Shown one piece after another: positions 25,742-35,018 of a DNA stretch of 64,000 nt (position 1 is the stretch's first letter; each line of letters begins with the position of its first letter). The notes under the pieces are model-generated. The model made no database searches. It was not told the DNA's origin and was given only the letters and a program-made list of their open reading frames with translations. Source of the stretch: Candidatus Nitrosacidococcus tergens (GTDB lineage Bacteria; Pseudomonadota; Gammaproteobacteria; Nitrosococcales; Nitrosococcaceae); assembly GCF_902810445.1 (NCBI RefSeq), contig NZ_LR778175.1, forward strand, positions 62,001-126,000. The letters run 5' to 3'. A program made the translations under genes and the position numbers.

Positions 25742-26395
25742 TTATGCTTTAGCTAAGGAAAGATAATATTGATGATAGCAGTTTATTTGTTCTGCTAAAG
25801 TAATTAAATCTTGATTATTAATTAAGCAATCATCAGCAGCACTTAGACGAAGTGCTTGAGAGCATTGTGTATATAGAATTGATTTAATTTTTTCATTTGG
25901 AAATTCATCTCTCTTTTTAACGCGCTCAAACTGCAAAGATTCAGGAACATCAACTACTAAAATACGATCTACAGATTTCTCTAGACCTATTTCCAATAAC
26001 AGAGGAATAACTAAAATGCAGTAAGGCTTAATCCTCATATATTGACGAGCTTGGTGATAAATTTCCTTAATAATTCTAGGATGTAAAATAGCTTCTAATT
26101 CTTTCTTTGCTTGCTTATTGCTAAATATTTTCTGGTGAAGATATTGTCTATTTAGAACTCCTTTAGAATCTAGAACCTCTGAACTAAATATCTGTACAAT
26201 TTCAGCTAAAGCAGGCTGGTTCGGAGCGACTAGTTCTCGGGCGATAATGTCTGCATCAATAATAGGTACTCCAAGATTTGAGAAAATCTGAGCTACAGTA
26301 GATTTACCACTGCCAATTCCTCCGGTAAGCCCAATTTTATAAATAGCTTTATCAACCAAACTTAGAGAGAGATAAATAAAAATGATTAATATCAT
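25742..26395 (-). CDS. coaE: Dephospho-CoA kinase
   Basis: CoaE phosphorylates dephospho-CoA to CoA. The Walker A loop GLTGGIGSGKST is followed by DADIIAREL, LHPRI and RILVVDVPESLQ, all CoaE features. The ATG at 26395 lies within pilD, giving a 44-base overlap and a hydrophobic 13-residue extension not usual for the family. An in-frame TTG at 26359, just outside the conserved region, is an alternative start. Context pilD-coaE-yacG is standard for gammaproteobacteria. Confidence 0.92.
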   Translation of the reverse strand: MILIIFIYLSLSLVDKAIYKIGLTGGIGSGKSTVAQIFSNLGVPIIDADIIARELVAPNQPALAEIVQIFSSEVLDSKGVLNRQYLHQKIFSNKQAKKELEAILHPRIIKEIYHQARQYMRIKPYCILVIPLLLEIGLEKSVDRILVVDVPESLQFERVKKRDEFPNEKIKSILYTQCSQALRLSAADDCLINNQDLITLAEQINCYHQYYLSLAKA

Positions 26396-27221
26396 CCCCC
26401 CACATTAAGGCTATCCATCCTGAAACAGCAATATAAGGACCAAAAGAGAGAGGGGTTTCTTTTGTTTGCTTAGTAATATAAAGCCATAAACTTCCGAATA
26501 TAGCTCCTCCAAAAGAAGAGAACAAAATAATAATCGGAAGCATCTTCCATCCAAGCCATGCTCCTAACATACTCAAGAGCTTAAAATCCCCATATCCCAT
26601 ACCTTCTTTACGGGCTAGAATGCGGAATAACTGATAAATAAGCCAAAAGAAAAGATATCCAGCCACAGTTCCTATAATACTACTGTAGGCATCGGTAAAT
26701 AGATCAAATAGACTTAGAATGAGTCCTAACCAAAGAAAGGGTAGAGTAATATCATCTGGCAAGATTTGATGATCAAAATCAATAAAACTTAGTACAATCA
26801 GTGCATAAGTTAATGTAAGTGCGGCTAACCCTTCCCAAGTGATACCAAAATGAAGTGCAACCACGAGCGAAAACATTCCTGTAAGGAGCTCTACTAGAGG
26901 GTAACGAGGGGAAATATGAGCTTTACAGTGGCTACAACGCCCTCGAAGTATGAGATAGCTCAATATAGGGATATTCTCCCAAGGGTAAACAATTTTTTTA
27001 CAATGAGGGCAATGGGAGTGGGGGAGCCATAAATTAAATGATTCAGATTTAGGCAATGGGTTGCCCTGTAGTTCTGCACATTGAGATCTCCAGGTTCTCT
27101 CTATCATCAAAGGTAAGCGATAAATAATTACATTTAAGAAACTACCTATAATTAGCCCTAATATGAATGATGAAATTAAAAACAAGCTTGGATAATCATC
27201 AAAGAAAGATATAAATTCCAT
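26352..27221 (-). CDS. pilD: Prepilin peptidase / N-methyltransferase
   Basis: The 289-residue inner-membrane aspartyl protease cleaves and N-methylates type IV pilins and type II pseudopilins. The N-terminal methyltransferase part carries two CxxC pairs (CPHCKK and CSHCKA). The peptidase part has an Asp-bearing DFDHQILPDDI and the GxGD motif in GMGYGDFKL. Several membrane helices are evident. It would process both the pilins made with PilB/PilC and the GspJ/K pseudopilins encoded at 36944-38537. Confidence 0.95.
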   Translation of the reverse strand: MEFISFFDDYPSLFLISSFILGLIIGSFLNVIIYRLPLMIERTWRSQCAELQGNPLPKSESFNLWLPHSHCPHCKKIVYPWENIPILSYLILRGRCSHCKAHISPRYPLVELLTGMFSLVVALHFGITWEGLAALTLTYALIVLSFIDFDHQILPDDITLPFLWLGLILSLFDLFTDAYSSIIGTVAGYLFFWLIYQLFRILARKEGMGYGDFKLLSMLGAWLGWKMLPIIILFSSFGGAIFGSLWLYITKQTKETPLSFGPYIAVSGWIALMWGDDINHFYLSLSKFG

Positions 27222-27248
27222 AGTAAGATGATTTTTATAATAAGTAAT

Positions 27249-28463
27249 TTAAATGACAGATCCCATTTTAAAGATAGGAAGATACATGGCAATAACTAAA
27301 CCACCAATAATCACCCCAAGTATAGCCATAATTACAGGTTCCATAAGACTACTTAAACTATCTACCGTATTATTGACTTCCTCTTCATAAGTATCTGCTA
27401 TTTTCGTAAGCATTTGGCTGATAGATCCTGCTTCTTCACCAATAGATACCATTTGCACAACCATATCAGGGAAAAGATTGCTATCGCGCATTGCTACATA
27501 TAAGCGACTACCAGTGGATACTTCATCTCGAATTTTTAAAATTCCTTCGGTATACATCATATTACCTGAAGCATTTGCCACAGATTTTAGTGCCTCAACC
27601 AGAGGAACACCAGCGGTAAACATGGTAGAAAGGGTACGAGCGTACCTAGAAATAATAGCTTTATTCAATGCTGAGCCAATAATTGGTATTTTAAGCATCA
27701 TTTTATCGGAAAAATACTCTATACTCTTAGAACGTTTTTTCGCAGTGATTAGGCCATAGATAGTAACTCCTATCCCGGAGAAAATTGCCCACCACCATGT
27801 TTTAAAAAATTCAGAAAGATTCATGACAAATAAAGTAATTGCAGGTAAATCTGCGCCAAAACCCGTAAATAGATCTTTAAATTTAGGAATAACAAAAATA
27901 AGCAAAATTGCAGTAATGATAAAAGCAACTACCATAATAGCAAGAGGGTAAAATAGGGCTTTTTTTATTTTTCCTTTAACCGATTCTGTTCTCTCTTTAT
28001 AAGTTGCAATTTTATCTAGTAGGGTTTCTAGAGTACCTGATTGTTCTCCAGCATGAACTAAATTACAAAATAGATTATCAAAGTGTTTCGGATATTTTTG
28101 TAATGCTTCGGCAAATGTACTACCATCTTCTACTTCTTTTCTTATTTTTTTTGCAAGCCTTTTCATTGCCTCATTTTCATGACTACGCCCAATTAAATCG
28201 AAGGACTGAATCATAGGAATACCTGCAGACATCATGGTAGCTACTTGACGACTAAATAGAGCAATTTCTTTTGGAGAAATTTTATTCTTGGAAAAACTAA
28301 AAAGAGGAGCAGGTTTTTTTTTGATTTTAAGAGATGTAATCCCTTGGCGGCGTAAATTAGCTTTGATTAAACTAATATTTTTACCTTCTATTTCTCCTTT
28401 TATTGTTTGACCCTGGCGATTATTTCCTTCCCAAATAAAAGTACTATTTTTTGTTTCAGCCAT
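27249..28463 (-). CDS. pilC: Type IV pilus inner-membrane platform protein PilC
   Basis: The 404-residue GspF-family protein has two repeated cytoplasmic T2SSF domains (about residues 70-190 and 275-395), each followed by hydrophobic helices, with PKEIALFSRQVATMMSAG and SRYARTLSTMFTAGVPL as the paired repeats. It is the assembly platform on which PilB acts. It lies 7 bases after pilB. The N-terminal region and pilB-pilC-pilD order identify it as PilC rather than GspF. Confidence 0.93.
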   Translation of the reverse strand: MAETKNSTFIWEGNNRQGQTIKGEIEGKNISLIKANLRRQGITSLKIKKKPAPLFSFSKNKISPKEIALFSRQVATMMSAGIPMIQSFDLIGRSHENEAMKRLAKKIRKEVEDGSTFAEALQKYPKHFDNLFCNLVHAGEQSGTLETLLDKIATYKERTESVKGKIKKALFYPLAIMVVAFIITAILLIFVIPKFKDLFTGFGADLPAITLFVMNLSEFFKTWWWAIFSGIGVTIYGLITAKKRSKSIEYFSDKMMLKIPIIGSALNKAIISRYARTLSTMFTAGVPLVEALKSVANASGNMMYTEGILKIRDEVSTGSRLYVAMRDSNLFPDMVVQMVSIGEEAGSISQMLTKIADTYEEEVNNTVDSLSSLMEPVIMAILGVIIGGLVIAMYLPIFKMGSVI

Positions 28464-28470
28464 AACAAAA

Positions 28471-30180
28471 TCACTCTTTAGTTACTCGATTTACTTCCTC
28501 TAAGCTAGTTACCCCAGAAATAATTTTTTTAACCCCAGATTGACGTAAGTCTGAAATACCCTCCTTTTTTGCCTGATCTGCTAATTCCATTGAATTTCCT
28601 CCACACATGATTATTTCTCCCATAATTTCCGAGACAGGCATTACTTGGTATATACCAATACGACCTTTATATCCTCCAGCACAATAATCACAACCATTTG
28701 CTTTATAGAAAATAGGTCTATCTGCGATCTGCTCTTCAGTAAATCCTTCTTCTAGTAGTACCTGATCAGGGATATGCTCCTCTGTTTTACAATGAGTGCA
28801 TAAACGACGGACTAACCGTTGTGCAATAATTAAAGAAACAGCAGAAGCGATGTTATAAGAAGGCACTCCCATATTGACTAATCTAGTTAGGGTTTGAGGA
28901 GCATCGTTAGTATGTAGGGTAGAGAGTACCATATGCCCTGTTTGTGCCGCTTTAATAGCAATCTCTGCAGTTTCTAAATCTCGAATCTCACCCACCATAA
29001 TCACATCAGGATCTTGACGTAGAAAAGATCTAAGAGCGCTGGCAAAAGTAAGTCCTACTTTGGGATGCACATTAACTTGATTAATCCCTGGTACGTTAAT
29101 TTCTGCAGGATCTTCAGCGGTAGAAATATTTATATTCCCTGTATTTAGAATATTAAGTGCGGTGTAAAGAGAAACGGTTTTACCACTTCCAGTTGGTCCA
29201 GTGACCAATACCATGCCATAAGACTGATGGATAGTATCTAAAAATATCTTTTGCTGCTCTAATTCATAGCCTAAAGAGTGAATACCAATTTGGGCACTGG
29301 TAGGATCTAAAATTCTAAGTACTGCTTTTTCTCCAAATAAGGTAGGACAAGTACTTACTCGAAAATCAATGGATTTTTTATCAGAAATTTTTGCTTTCAT
29401 CCGCCCATCTTGGGGAACCCGACGCTCTGCAATATCCAGTCGTGCCATTACTTTAATTCGAGAAGTAATTCGAGAGGATAAATTTACGGGAGGAGTAGCC
29501 ACTTCGTGTAGAATACCATCTTGTCGATAACGCACCCGATAGGTTTTTTCATAAGGCTCAAAATGAATATCTGAAGCTCCACGATTGATAGCATCAAGAA
29601 GCAGACGATTTACAAAGCGAACAATAGGAGCATCTTCCTTATCAGACTCAATAAAATTTTCTTCTACTTCATCTTCATTTTGAGTACTTGCAACAGTTTC
29701 CAAGGTATTGCTTAGTTCTGCCAGCACTTTTCTATGATCCTGATTGATTTTTTCAATCATGGAAGAGAGTTTATCTTCCTCTACTAAGATAGGTTCAGTG
29801 CTTACTCCGGTATAAAACTTAATATTACTGAGTGCCTGTTGTTGGTTAGTAGGATCAGCAATTGCAATAAATAGCTTATTTCCCCGCTTGAATAAAGGAA
29901 ATATTCGATGTTCGTAGACTAATTTTTCTTCAATGAGATTTTGAGGGCTATAGCTAATATCTAAAGTATTTAAGTTGAATAGAGGCATCCCAAATTCTTG
30001 AGAAGCAACTTGAGCAATACTCAAACTATCGACTAGCTTATGCTGAGTTAGGTAAGAGATAAAAGAGATATTTTCTTGTAGAGATTTTTTATAATAAAGT
30101 AGAGCATCTGATTCGCTTAATAAATTATGTTTTGCAAGACAATGGGATAAGGTGGCAATTTGTGCTTTCGATGGTGTCAT
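28471..30180 (-). CDS. pilB: Type IV pilus assembly ATPase PilB
   Basis: The 569-residue secretion ATPase drives pilus extension. Its N-terminal MshEN-like domain (residues 1-150) is followed by ASDIHFEPY, RVRYRQDGIL, the Walker A GPTGSGKT near 322, the Asp box LRQDPDVIMVGEIRD, the Walker B/His box TGHMVLSTLHTND and a C-terminal zinc CxxC pair (CTHC and CDYC). It heads pilB-pilC-pilD. Since no gspE lies in the type II cluster at 36944-43668, a shared role cannot be excluded but is speculative. Confidence 0.94.
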   Translation of the reverse strand: MTPSKAQIATLSHCLAKHNLLSESDALLYYKKSLQENISFISYLTQHKLVDSLSIAQVASQEFGMPLFNLNTLDISYSPQNLIEEKLVYEHRIFPLFKRGNKLFIAIADPTNQQQALSNIKFYTGVSTEPILVEEDKLSSMIEKINQDHRKVLAELSNTLETVASTQNEDEVEENFIESDKEDAPIVRFVNRLLLDAINRGASDIHFEPYEKTYRVRYRQDGILHEVATPPVNLSSRITSRIKVMARLDIAERRVPQDGRMKAKISDKKSIDFRVSTCPTLFGEKAVLRILDPTSAQIGIHSLGYELEQQKIFLDTIHQSYGMVLVTGPTGSGKTVSLYTALNILNTGNINISTAEDPAEINVPGINQVNVHPKVGLTFASALRSFLRQDPDVIMVGEIRDLETAEIAIKAAQTGHMVLSTLHTNDAPQTLTRLVNMGVPSYNIASAVSLIIAQRLVRRLCTHCKTEEHIPDQVLLEEGFTEEQIADRPIFYKANGCDYCAGGYKGRIGIYQVMPVSEIMGEIIMCGGNSMELADQAKKEGISDLRQSGVKKIISGVTSLEEVNRVTKE

Positions 30181-30299
30181 AATTTATACATCCATATAGT
30201 AAAAGATATTTTTTACCATAAGAATAATTAATTATTATAAATATATGAAGTTTATTATAATAAATTATAATTTAGTTATTGAAATTTAAAATAAATAAT

Positions 30300-30434
30300 A
30301 TGTGTAAATATCAAAAGAAAATATTAAAGATCATTTTATTATTTTTTATTACCTTGTCTATAAGTGCTTGTGGACAAAAAGGACCCTTATATTTACCGAA
30401 GCAAAAAGAAAACTCCCATAAAACAATGAATTAA
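30300..30434 (+). CDS. lptM: LPS translocon maturation lipoprotein LptM
   Basis: A 44-codon gene too short to be obvious. It starts at ATG 30300 with a short charged N-terminus and a hydrophobic signal (IILLFFITLSISAC), where Cys24 is the lipobox cysteine. Directly after it is G-Q-K-G-P-L-Y-L-P, the conserved LptM/YifL signature. LptM is an outer-membrane lipoprotein that helps LptD disulfide maturation in E. coli. The position 8 bases before lysA is the canonical lptM-lysA-dapF arrangement. Confidence 0.88.
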   Translation: MCKYQKKILKIILLFFITLSISACGQKGPLYLPKQKENSHKTMN

Positions 30435-30442
30435 ACTAAATT

Positions 30443-31693
30443 ATGCACTATTTCAATTATCATCATAATATTTTATGGGCTGAACAAGTTCCTTTAACGG
30501 AAATTGCTACACGTTTTGGCACACCCTGTTATGTTTATTCTCGAGGCGGGATTGAAAATCAATGGAAAGCTTTTGATCAGGCCTTTAAAAATTATCCCCA
30601 CCGAATTTGCTATGCTGTCAAAGCAAATAGCAATATTGCAGTTTTGAATATCTTAGCTCGGCTTGGATCTGGCTTTGATATTGTATCTTTGGGGGAATTA
30701 GAACGAGTATTAGTTGCAGGTGGGGATCCTAAAAAAATAGTCTTCTCTGGCGTGGGCAAACGTATTGATGAAATGAAAAGAGCTCTACAAATAGGGATTG
30801 CTTGCTTTAATGTAGAATCTCAAGCAGAGCTTATCCAGTTAAATAGTACCGCTCAATCATTAAATCTCCGGGCACCTGTTTCTTTACGAGTGAACCCTGA
30901 TATTGATGCTCAAACCCACCCTTATATTTCTACTGGATTGCATGAAAACAAATTTGGAATAGAGATAGACAAAGCAATAAATGTTTATAATTATGGAATT
31001 AATCTATCAAATATTGACTTGCTAGGCATAGATTGTCATATTGGATCTCAGCTAACCTCTCTTTCACCTTTTATTGATGCTTTAGACAGAGTACTCATCT
31101 TGCTAGAGATGCTAGAACAACAACAAATTCCTATTTGTCATTTAGATCTAGGAGGGGGTCTAGGAATTACTTATCGTGATGAAATACCTCCTAGTCCTCA
31201 GCAATATGTAGCCGCACTTCTTGAAAAATTAGGAACACGGAACATAGAAATTTGGCTTGAACCAGGGCGTGCTATTGTAGGTAATAATGGTATTCTTTTA
31301 ACTCAGGTAGAATACCTGAAACAAACAGGTGACAAAAATTTTATTGTTGTAGATGGTGCCATGAACGATCTGATTCGTCCTGCTCTTTATGATGCCTGGC
31401 AAGATATTGTACCAGTACAGATCAAACCAGAACTTAATCCTATATGCTCAGATGTGGTAGGACCTGTATGTGAGACAGGGGATTTTCTAGGAAAAGATCG
31501 ATATCTTGATAGCCAAAGGGGTGATTTACTTGCAGTGCAATCAGCAGGTGCTTATGGGTTTACTATGAGTTCTAACTATAATTCACGCCCTAGAGCAGCA
31601 GAAGTTATGGTGGATAAAAACCAAACGTATTTAATAAGAAAGCGGGAAACAATTTCTTCCCTTTATGAAGAGGAATCTATTCTTCCAAAATAG
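30443..31693 (+). CDS. lysA: Diaminopimelate decarboxylase
   Basis: The 416-residue PLP enzyme makes lysine from meso-diaminopimelate. YAVKANSN contains the PLP lysine, HIGSQ and GGGLGI mark the barrel, EPGRAIVGNNG binds phosphate, and the partner-subunit motif is VCETGDFLG with SAGAYGFTMSSNYN. Full length. It lies between lptM and a methyltransferase gene, with dapF beyond. Confidence 0.97.
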   Translation: MHYFNYHHNILWAEQVPLTEIATRFGTPCYVYSRGGIENQWKAFDQAFKNYPHRICYAVKANSNIAVLNILARLGSGFDIVSLGELERVLVAGGDPKKIVFSGVGKRIDEMKRALQIGIACFNVESQAELIQLNSTAQSLNLRAPVSLRVNPDIDAQTHPYISTGLHENKFGIEIDKAINVYNYGINLSNIDLLGIDCHIGSQLTSLSPFIDALDRVLILLEMLEQQQIPICHLDLGGGLGITYRDEIPPSPQQYVAALLEKLGTRNIEIWLEPGRAIVGNNGILLTQVEYLKQTGDKNFIVVDGAMNDLIRPALYDAWQDIVPVQIKPELNPICSDVVGPVCETGDFLGKDRYLDSQRGDLLAVQSAGAYGFTMSSNYNSRPRAAEVMVDKNQTYLIRKRETISSLYEEESILPK

Positions 31694-31714
31694 CAATATG
31701 CACAGAGAAAATAA

Positions 31715-32383
31715 ATGAATAGTCTTCAAGAGGATATTAAATTATATACATTACTTAAGCGACTACACGCTCGTAGCACTGCACAAAACGAAGAAATACA
31801 AGATTACATCGCTGTAGCTGGCTCAAAATCTATAGCAGGTACTACCTCCGATATGATAGCTGGACGGGTATTTTGGCAAGACAAACTGGTGGCACTTGAT
31901 CAGGATAAAGCACAGTTCTGCTATCATTTATGTCGTGCAATGAGCACTCGAAAAGCAGTAGAAATAGGTACTTCATACGGAGTCTCAACTTTGTATCTTG
32001 CTGCGGCAATACGAGATAATGGTGGTGGTACTGTAATTGCTACGGAATATGAATCAATTAAAGCTACTGCAGCTCGTGCACATTTTCTTGAAGCGGGATT
32101 AGTCGATCAAATTGACCTACGAGAAGGGGATTTACGGCAAACACTTCAATCGCTTCCTCATAATTTAGATTTCGTGCTAATGGATATATGGCTACCCATG
32201 GTACACCCTGCACTTGAAATTATAGATCCATATTTACGCCCAGGTGCAGTAATTATTGCGGACAATACTGAAAGTTTCCGTAAAGATTATACTGATTTCT
32301 TTACATATCTTAAAACCCACAAATATACCACTCAAACCCTTCCATTTGAAGGGGGCTTAGAAATGTCTATAAAGCTAGGCTAA
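31715..32383 (+). CDS. Class I SAM-dependent O-methyltransferase-like protein
   Basis: The 222-residue protein has a Rossmann methyltransferase core: KAVEIGTSYGVSTLYLA (motif I) near residue 88, GTVIATEYES (motif II), DLREGDL and DFVLMDIWLPM (motif IV). This matches the caffeoyl-CoA/catechol O-methyltransferase type. It is inserted between lysA and dapF, 21 bases after lysA and 6 bases before dapF, so it is probably co-transcribed. Substrate unknown; nothing indicates a role in lysine synthesis. Confidence 0.78.
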   Translation: MNSLQEDIKLYTLLKRLHARSTAQNEEIQDYIAVAGSKSIAGTTSDMIAGRVFWQDKLVALDQDKAQFCYHLCRAMSTRKAVEIGTSYGVSTLYLAAAIRDNGGGTVIATEYESIKATAARAHFLEAGLVDQIDLREGDLRQTLQSLPHNLDFVLMDIWLPMVHPALEIIDPYLRPGAVIIADNTESFRKDYTDFFTYLKTHKYTTQTLPFEGGLEMSIKLG

Positions 32384-32389
32384 ATTGTA

Positions 32390-33232
32390 ATGGATATTGC
32401 TTTTACTAAGATGCAAGGGTTAGGCAATGATTTTGTGGTCATTAATACTATTTCTCAACCCATATCCCTTACTTCTACTCAAATTAAGTATATTGCTGAT
32501 CGTCGACTAGGAATCGGTTGTGATCAAGTATTACTCATTACACCTCCTCCCTCCAGCCAAGTTGATTTTGGCTATCGAATTTTTAATCAAGATGGCGGAG
32601 AAGTGGAACAATGTGGTAATGGAGCACGCTGTTTTGCTCACTTTATCCATCATCATGATCTAAGTAATAAAAATATACTGCGTGTAGCTACCAAGGGAGG
32701 AGTGATTCAACTCCGAAGGGAGGAAAACGAGTGTGTTACAGTTGATATGGGTATTCCACGTTTTGATCCCAAGCAAATTCCCTTTAAAGTAAATGCAGAA
32801 GCATTATTTTACCCATTAACTGTAGCTAACCAATCTATAAAGATTGGTGCAGTATCCATGGGTAATCCCCATTGCGTATTACAAGTCCCAGATATTACTA
32901 CAGCACCTGTAGGGGCTTGGGGGTTAGAATTAGAATCCCACCCCTTGTTTCCACAACGAGTTAACGTAGGTTTCATAGAAAAAATATCTTCCCACGAAAT
33001 TAATTTAAGAGTTTATGAACGAGGTGTTGGAGAAACACCTGCTTGTGGTACTGGAGCTTGTGCTGCAGTAGCAGTAGGTAGAAAGCAGGGCTGGCTTGAT
33101 GAATCAGTTTCAGTACATTTACTTGGAGGATCTTTACATATTATTTGGCAGGGAGAAAATAGCCCATTACTTATGACCGGACCTTCAAAAGTTGTTTTTG
33201 AAGGTTCAATTACACTCAATATAAGCAATTAA
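32390..33232 (+). CDS. dapF: Diaminopimelate epimerase
   Basis: The 280-residue enzyme interconverts LL- and meso-diaminopimelate for lysine and peptidoglycan. It opens with FTKMQGLGNDFVVI; the two catalytic cysteines sit in EQCGNGARCFAHF (about residue 75) and PACGTGACAAVAV (about residue 220). Complete. xerC follows after a 169-base gap; the DUF484 gene often found between dapF and xerC is missing. Confidence 0.97.
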   Translation: MDIAFTKMQGLGNDFVVINTISQPISLTSTQIKYIADRRLGIGCDQVLLITPPPSSQVDFGYRIFNQDGGEVEQCGNGARCFAHFIHHHDLSNKNILRVATKGGVIQLRREENECVTVDMGIPRFDPKQIPFKVNAEALFYPLTVANQSIKIGAVSMGNPHCVLQVPDITTAPVGAWGLELESHPLFPQRVNVGFIEKISSHEINLRVYERGVGETPACGTGACAAVAVGRKQGWLDESVSVHLLGGSLHIIWQGENSPLLMTGPSKVVFEGSITLNISN

Positions 33233-33401
33233 TTTTAATTAGAGGTATTTCTTTATTCATCAGAGGTAATAGAGATGAAAAAAAAATTATTCGATAGCTC
33301 TTAACATAATTAAAATATTTAACAGAGTATATCTACCATCTATAGATCATTTTATTATTGACTATAGGTTTATTATAAACTCATATAATTATTATATTGC
33401 T

Positions 33402-34319
33402 ATGGAAAACCATCAAAAAATTTGGGTAGATAATTTTATTCACCACCTTAAATACGAACGGAATTTATCACTCCATACGATGACAAGCTATCACCATGAC
33501 TTAAAAAAAGTGATGGCTTTTTGTGATCAAGAAAAAATATCAAATTGGAAGCAGTTAAATTCCCGTGAAGTGCGAGCACTCATTACTAGTCTTTATAAAG
33601 AGGGCTTATCCAGTCGTAGTATTCAACGTTTACTTTCTGCCACACGTAGTTTTTATATCTATTTGCGAAAAGAACATGGAATAGATAACAGCCCTATAGA
33701 AAATATCACCCCTCCAAAGGAAGATCGCAAGCTTCCCAATAGTCTCGATACCGATCAAATTGCCCAGCTTTTTAATATTAACTCGGAAATAAATAACGAA
33801 CTATTAATTCGTGACTGGGCAATACTAGAGCTATTTTACTCATCAGGACTACGTTTATCCGAACTTGCTCATCTAGATAGGGAAAATTTGGACTTAAATT
33901 CTGGAATGGTCCGAGTGGTAGGTAAAGGATCTAAAACCAGGGAAGTGCCTGTAGGTCGTCAAGCAATGGTAGTATTAAGCCGTTGGTTTAGTTTAAGATC
34001 AGCTTGGATTCGTAGCGGCGAACAAGCAGTATTTATTACTCGACGGGGATATCGTATTTCTCCACGGGCAATCCAAAAACGCCTGAACTTATGGGGGCGT
34101 ATGCAGGGATTTAATGTAGCTATCCATCCCCACCGCTTGCGTCACGCATTTGCAACCCATTTATTAGAAAATAGTAGTGATTTACGAGCAGTACAAGAAT
34201 TATTAGGCCATGAAAATATTAGTACAACCCAGATTTATACTCACTTAGATTTTCAGCACCTAGCAAAAGTATATGATCAAGCACATCCTAGAGCAAAAAG
34301 AAAAGCACATCCCCCTTAG
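33402..34319 (+). CDS. xerC: Tyrosine recombinase XerC
   Basis: The 305-residue recombinase resolves chromosome dimers at dif with XerD. The N-terminal core-binding domain covers about residues 1-95. The catalytic residues appear as Arg in SSGLRLSEL, Lys in VVGKGSKTREVP, His-x-x-Arg in HPHRLRHAFATHLL, His in LLGHENIST and Tyr in TQIYTH. Position after dapF and full size mark it as the housekeeping XerC, not an integrase. Confidence 0.95.
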   Translation: MENHQKIWVDNFIHHLKYERNLSLHTMTSYHHDLKKVMAFCDQEKISNWKQLNSREVRALITSLYKEGLSSRSIQRLLSATRSFYIYLRKEHGIDNSPIENITPPKEDRKLPNSLDTDQIAQLFNINSEINNELLIRDWAILELFYSSGLRLSELAHLDRENLDLNSGMVRVVGKGSKTREVPVGRQAMVVLSRWFSLRSAWIRSGEQAVFITRRGYRISPRAIQKRLNLWGRMQGFNVAIHPHRLRHAFATHLLENSSDLRAVQELLGHENISTTQIYTHLDFQHLAKVYDQAHPRAKRKAHPP

Positions 34320-34394
34320 TGGTAAGGATACTCAATTTTTCTTTGAAAGTTAAGATCGTGTTTTCTGAATAAAACTTTACTTTAGTGCTAAGCT

Positions 34395-34417
34395 TAGCCA
34401 AAAATTAGTTTTGGCTA
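34395..34417. repeat. Inverted repeat downstream of xerC
   Basis: TAGCCAAAA (34395-34403) and TTTTGGCTA (34409-34417) form a perfect 9-base stem with a 5-base loop in the 198-base gap between xerC and the cytochrome c gene. No T-run follows, so terminator function is uncertain; it could be an operator for the cytochrome gene about 100 bases downstream. Confidence 0.4.
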
Positions 34418-34517
34418 GCACACTATTCTAAGCTAGAATGGTAGTTTTAGACTAATACTGAAATCTAGCGTTATGGTTGAGACTAGATTCTAATGCTGAG
34501 AATTAATAGGAGGAAAA

Positions 34518-34847
34518 ATGTTAAGAAATATATTTTTTGCTTTAATTAGTGCTACTGCACTTACTCTGACTTCCACATCAGTTTTAGCAGCTGATGCAGG
34601 TGCTGGAAAAGATGCCTACGTAAAAAACGGCTGCGCCGCATGCCATGGTAGTGAAGGGCAAAGCGTCAATCCAAAGATGTTTCCAGTGCTCAAAGATAAA
34701 GATGCAAGCTTTATTGTAGAACAGCTTCAAGCATTTAAGTCTGGAGCTAGAGTAGGAAAAGGTGCTGGCGTTATTATGAATACAAAGGCTAAAGCACTTA
34801 GTGATGATGATATGGCCAATATTGCTGCATTTGTAACTGGCGGCTAA
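34518..34847 (+). CDS. Periplasmic class I cytochrome c (c5/c553-like)
   Basis: The 109-residue precursor has a signal peptide (cut after VLAA, about residue 25), then one haem site Cys39-Ala-Ala-Cys42-His43. The axial methionine is probably in the VIMNTKAKALSDDDM segment. A strong ribosome-binding site AGGAGG (34510-34515) precedes the ATG. Such small cytochromes carry electrons from bc1 to terminal oxidases. It is monocistronic, with its own terminator. Confidence 0.92.
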   Translation: MLRNIFFALISATALTLTSTSVLAADAGAGKDAYVKNGCAACHGSEGQSVNPKMFPVLKDKDASFIVEQLQAFKSGARVGKGAGVIMNTKAKALSDDDMANIAAFVTGG

Positions 34848-34876
34848 TCTTTATCTTTTAGTTTTGTCTTTTAGAG

Positions 34877-34908
34877 AACGCTGGCATATTGCCAGCGTTT
34901 TCTTTTTT
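34877..34908 (+). terminator. Rho-independent terminator after cytochrome c
   Basis: A 9-base perfect GC-rich stem (34877-34885 with 34891-34899), 5-base loop and a T-rich tail (34900-34908) sit 30 bases after the stop codon. Confidence 0.92.
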
Positions 34909-35018
34909 ATAAGTATTTTTTTAAACCAATCTATATATTCCCTCTCTAAATTACTCTAATTACTGATCCTATATTTAAGTTTGATGCTTACTTCAATGTA
35001 CTTATATAAGGGATTTTC

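Noticed and set aside
33402..34319. Integrase of a mobile element
   Set aside because: Size, motifs and the dapF neighbour identify housekeeping XerC; no att repeats or mobile genes nearby.
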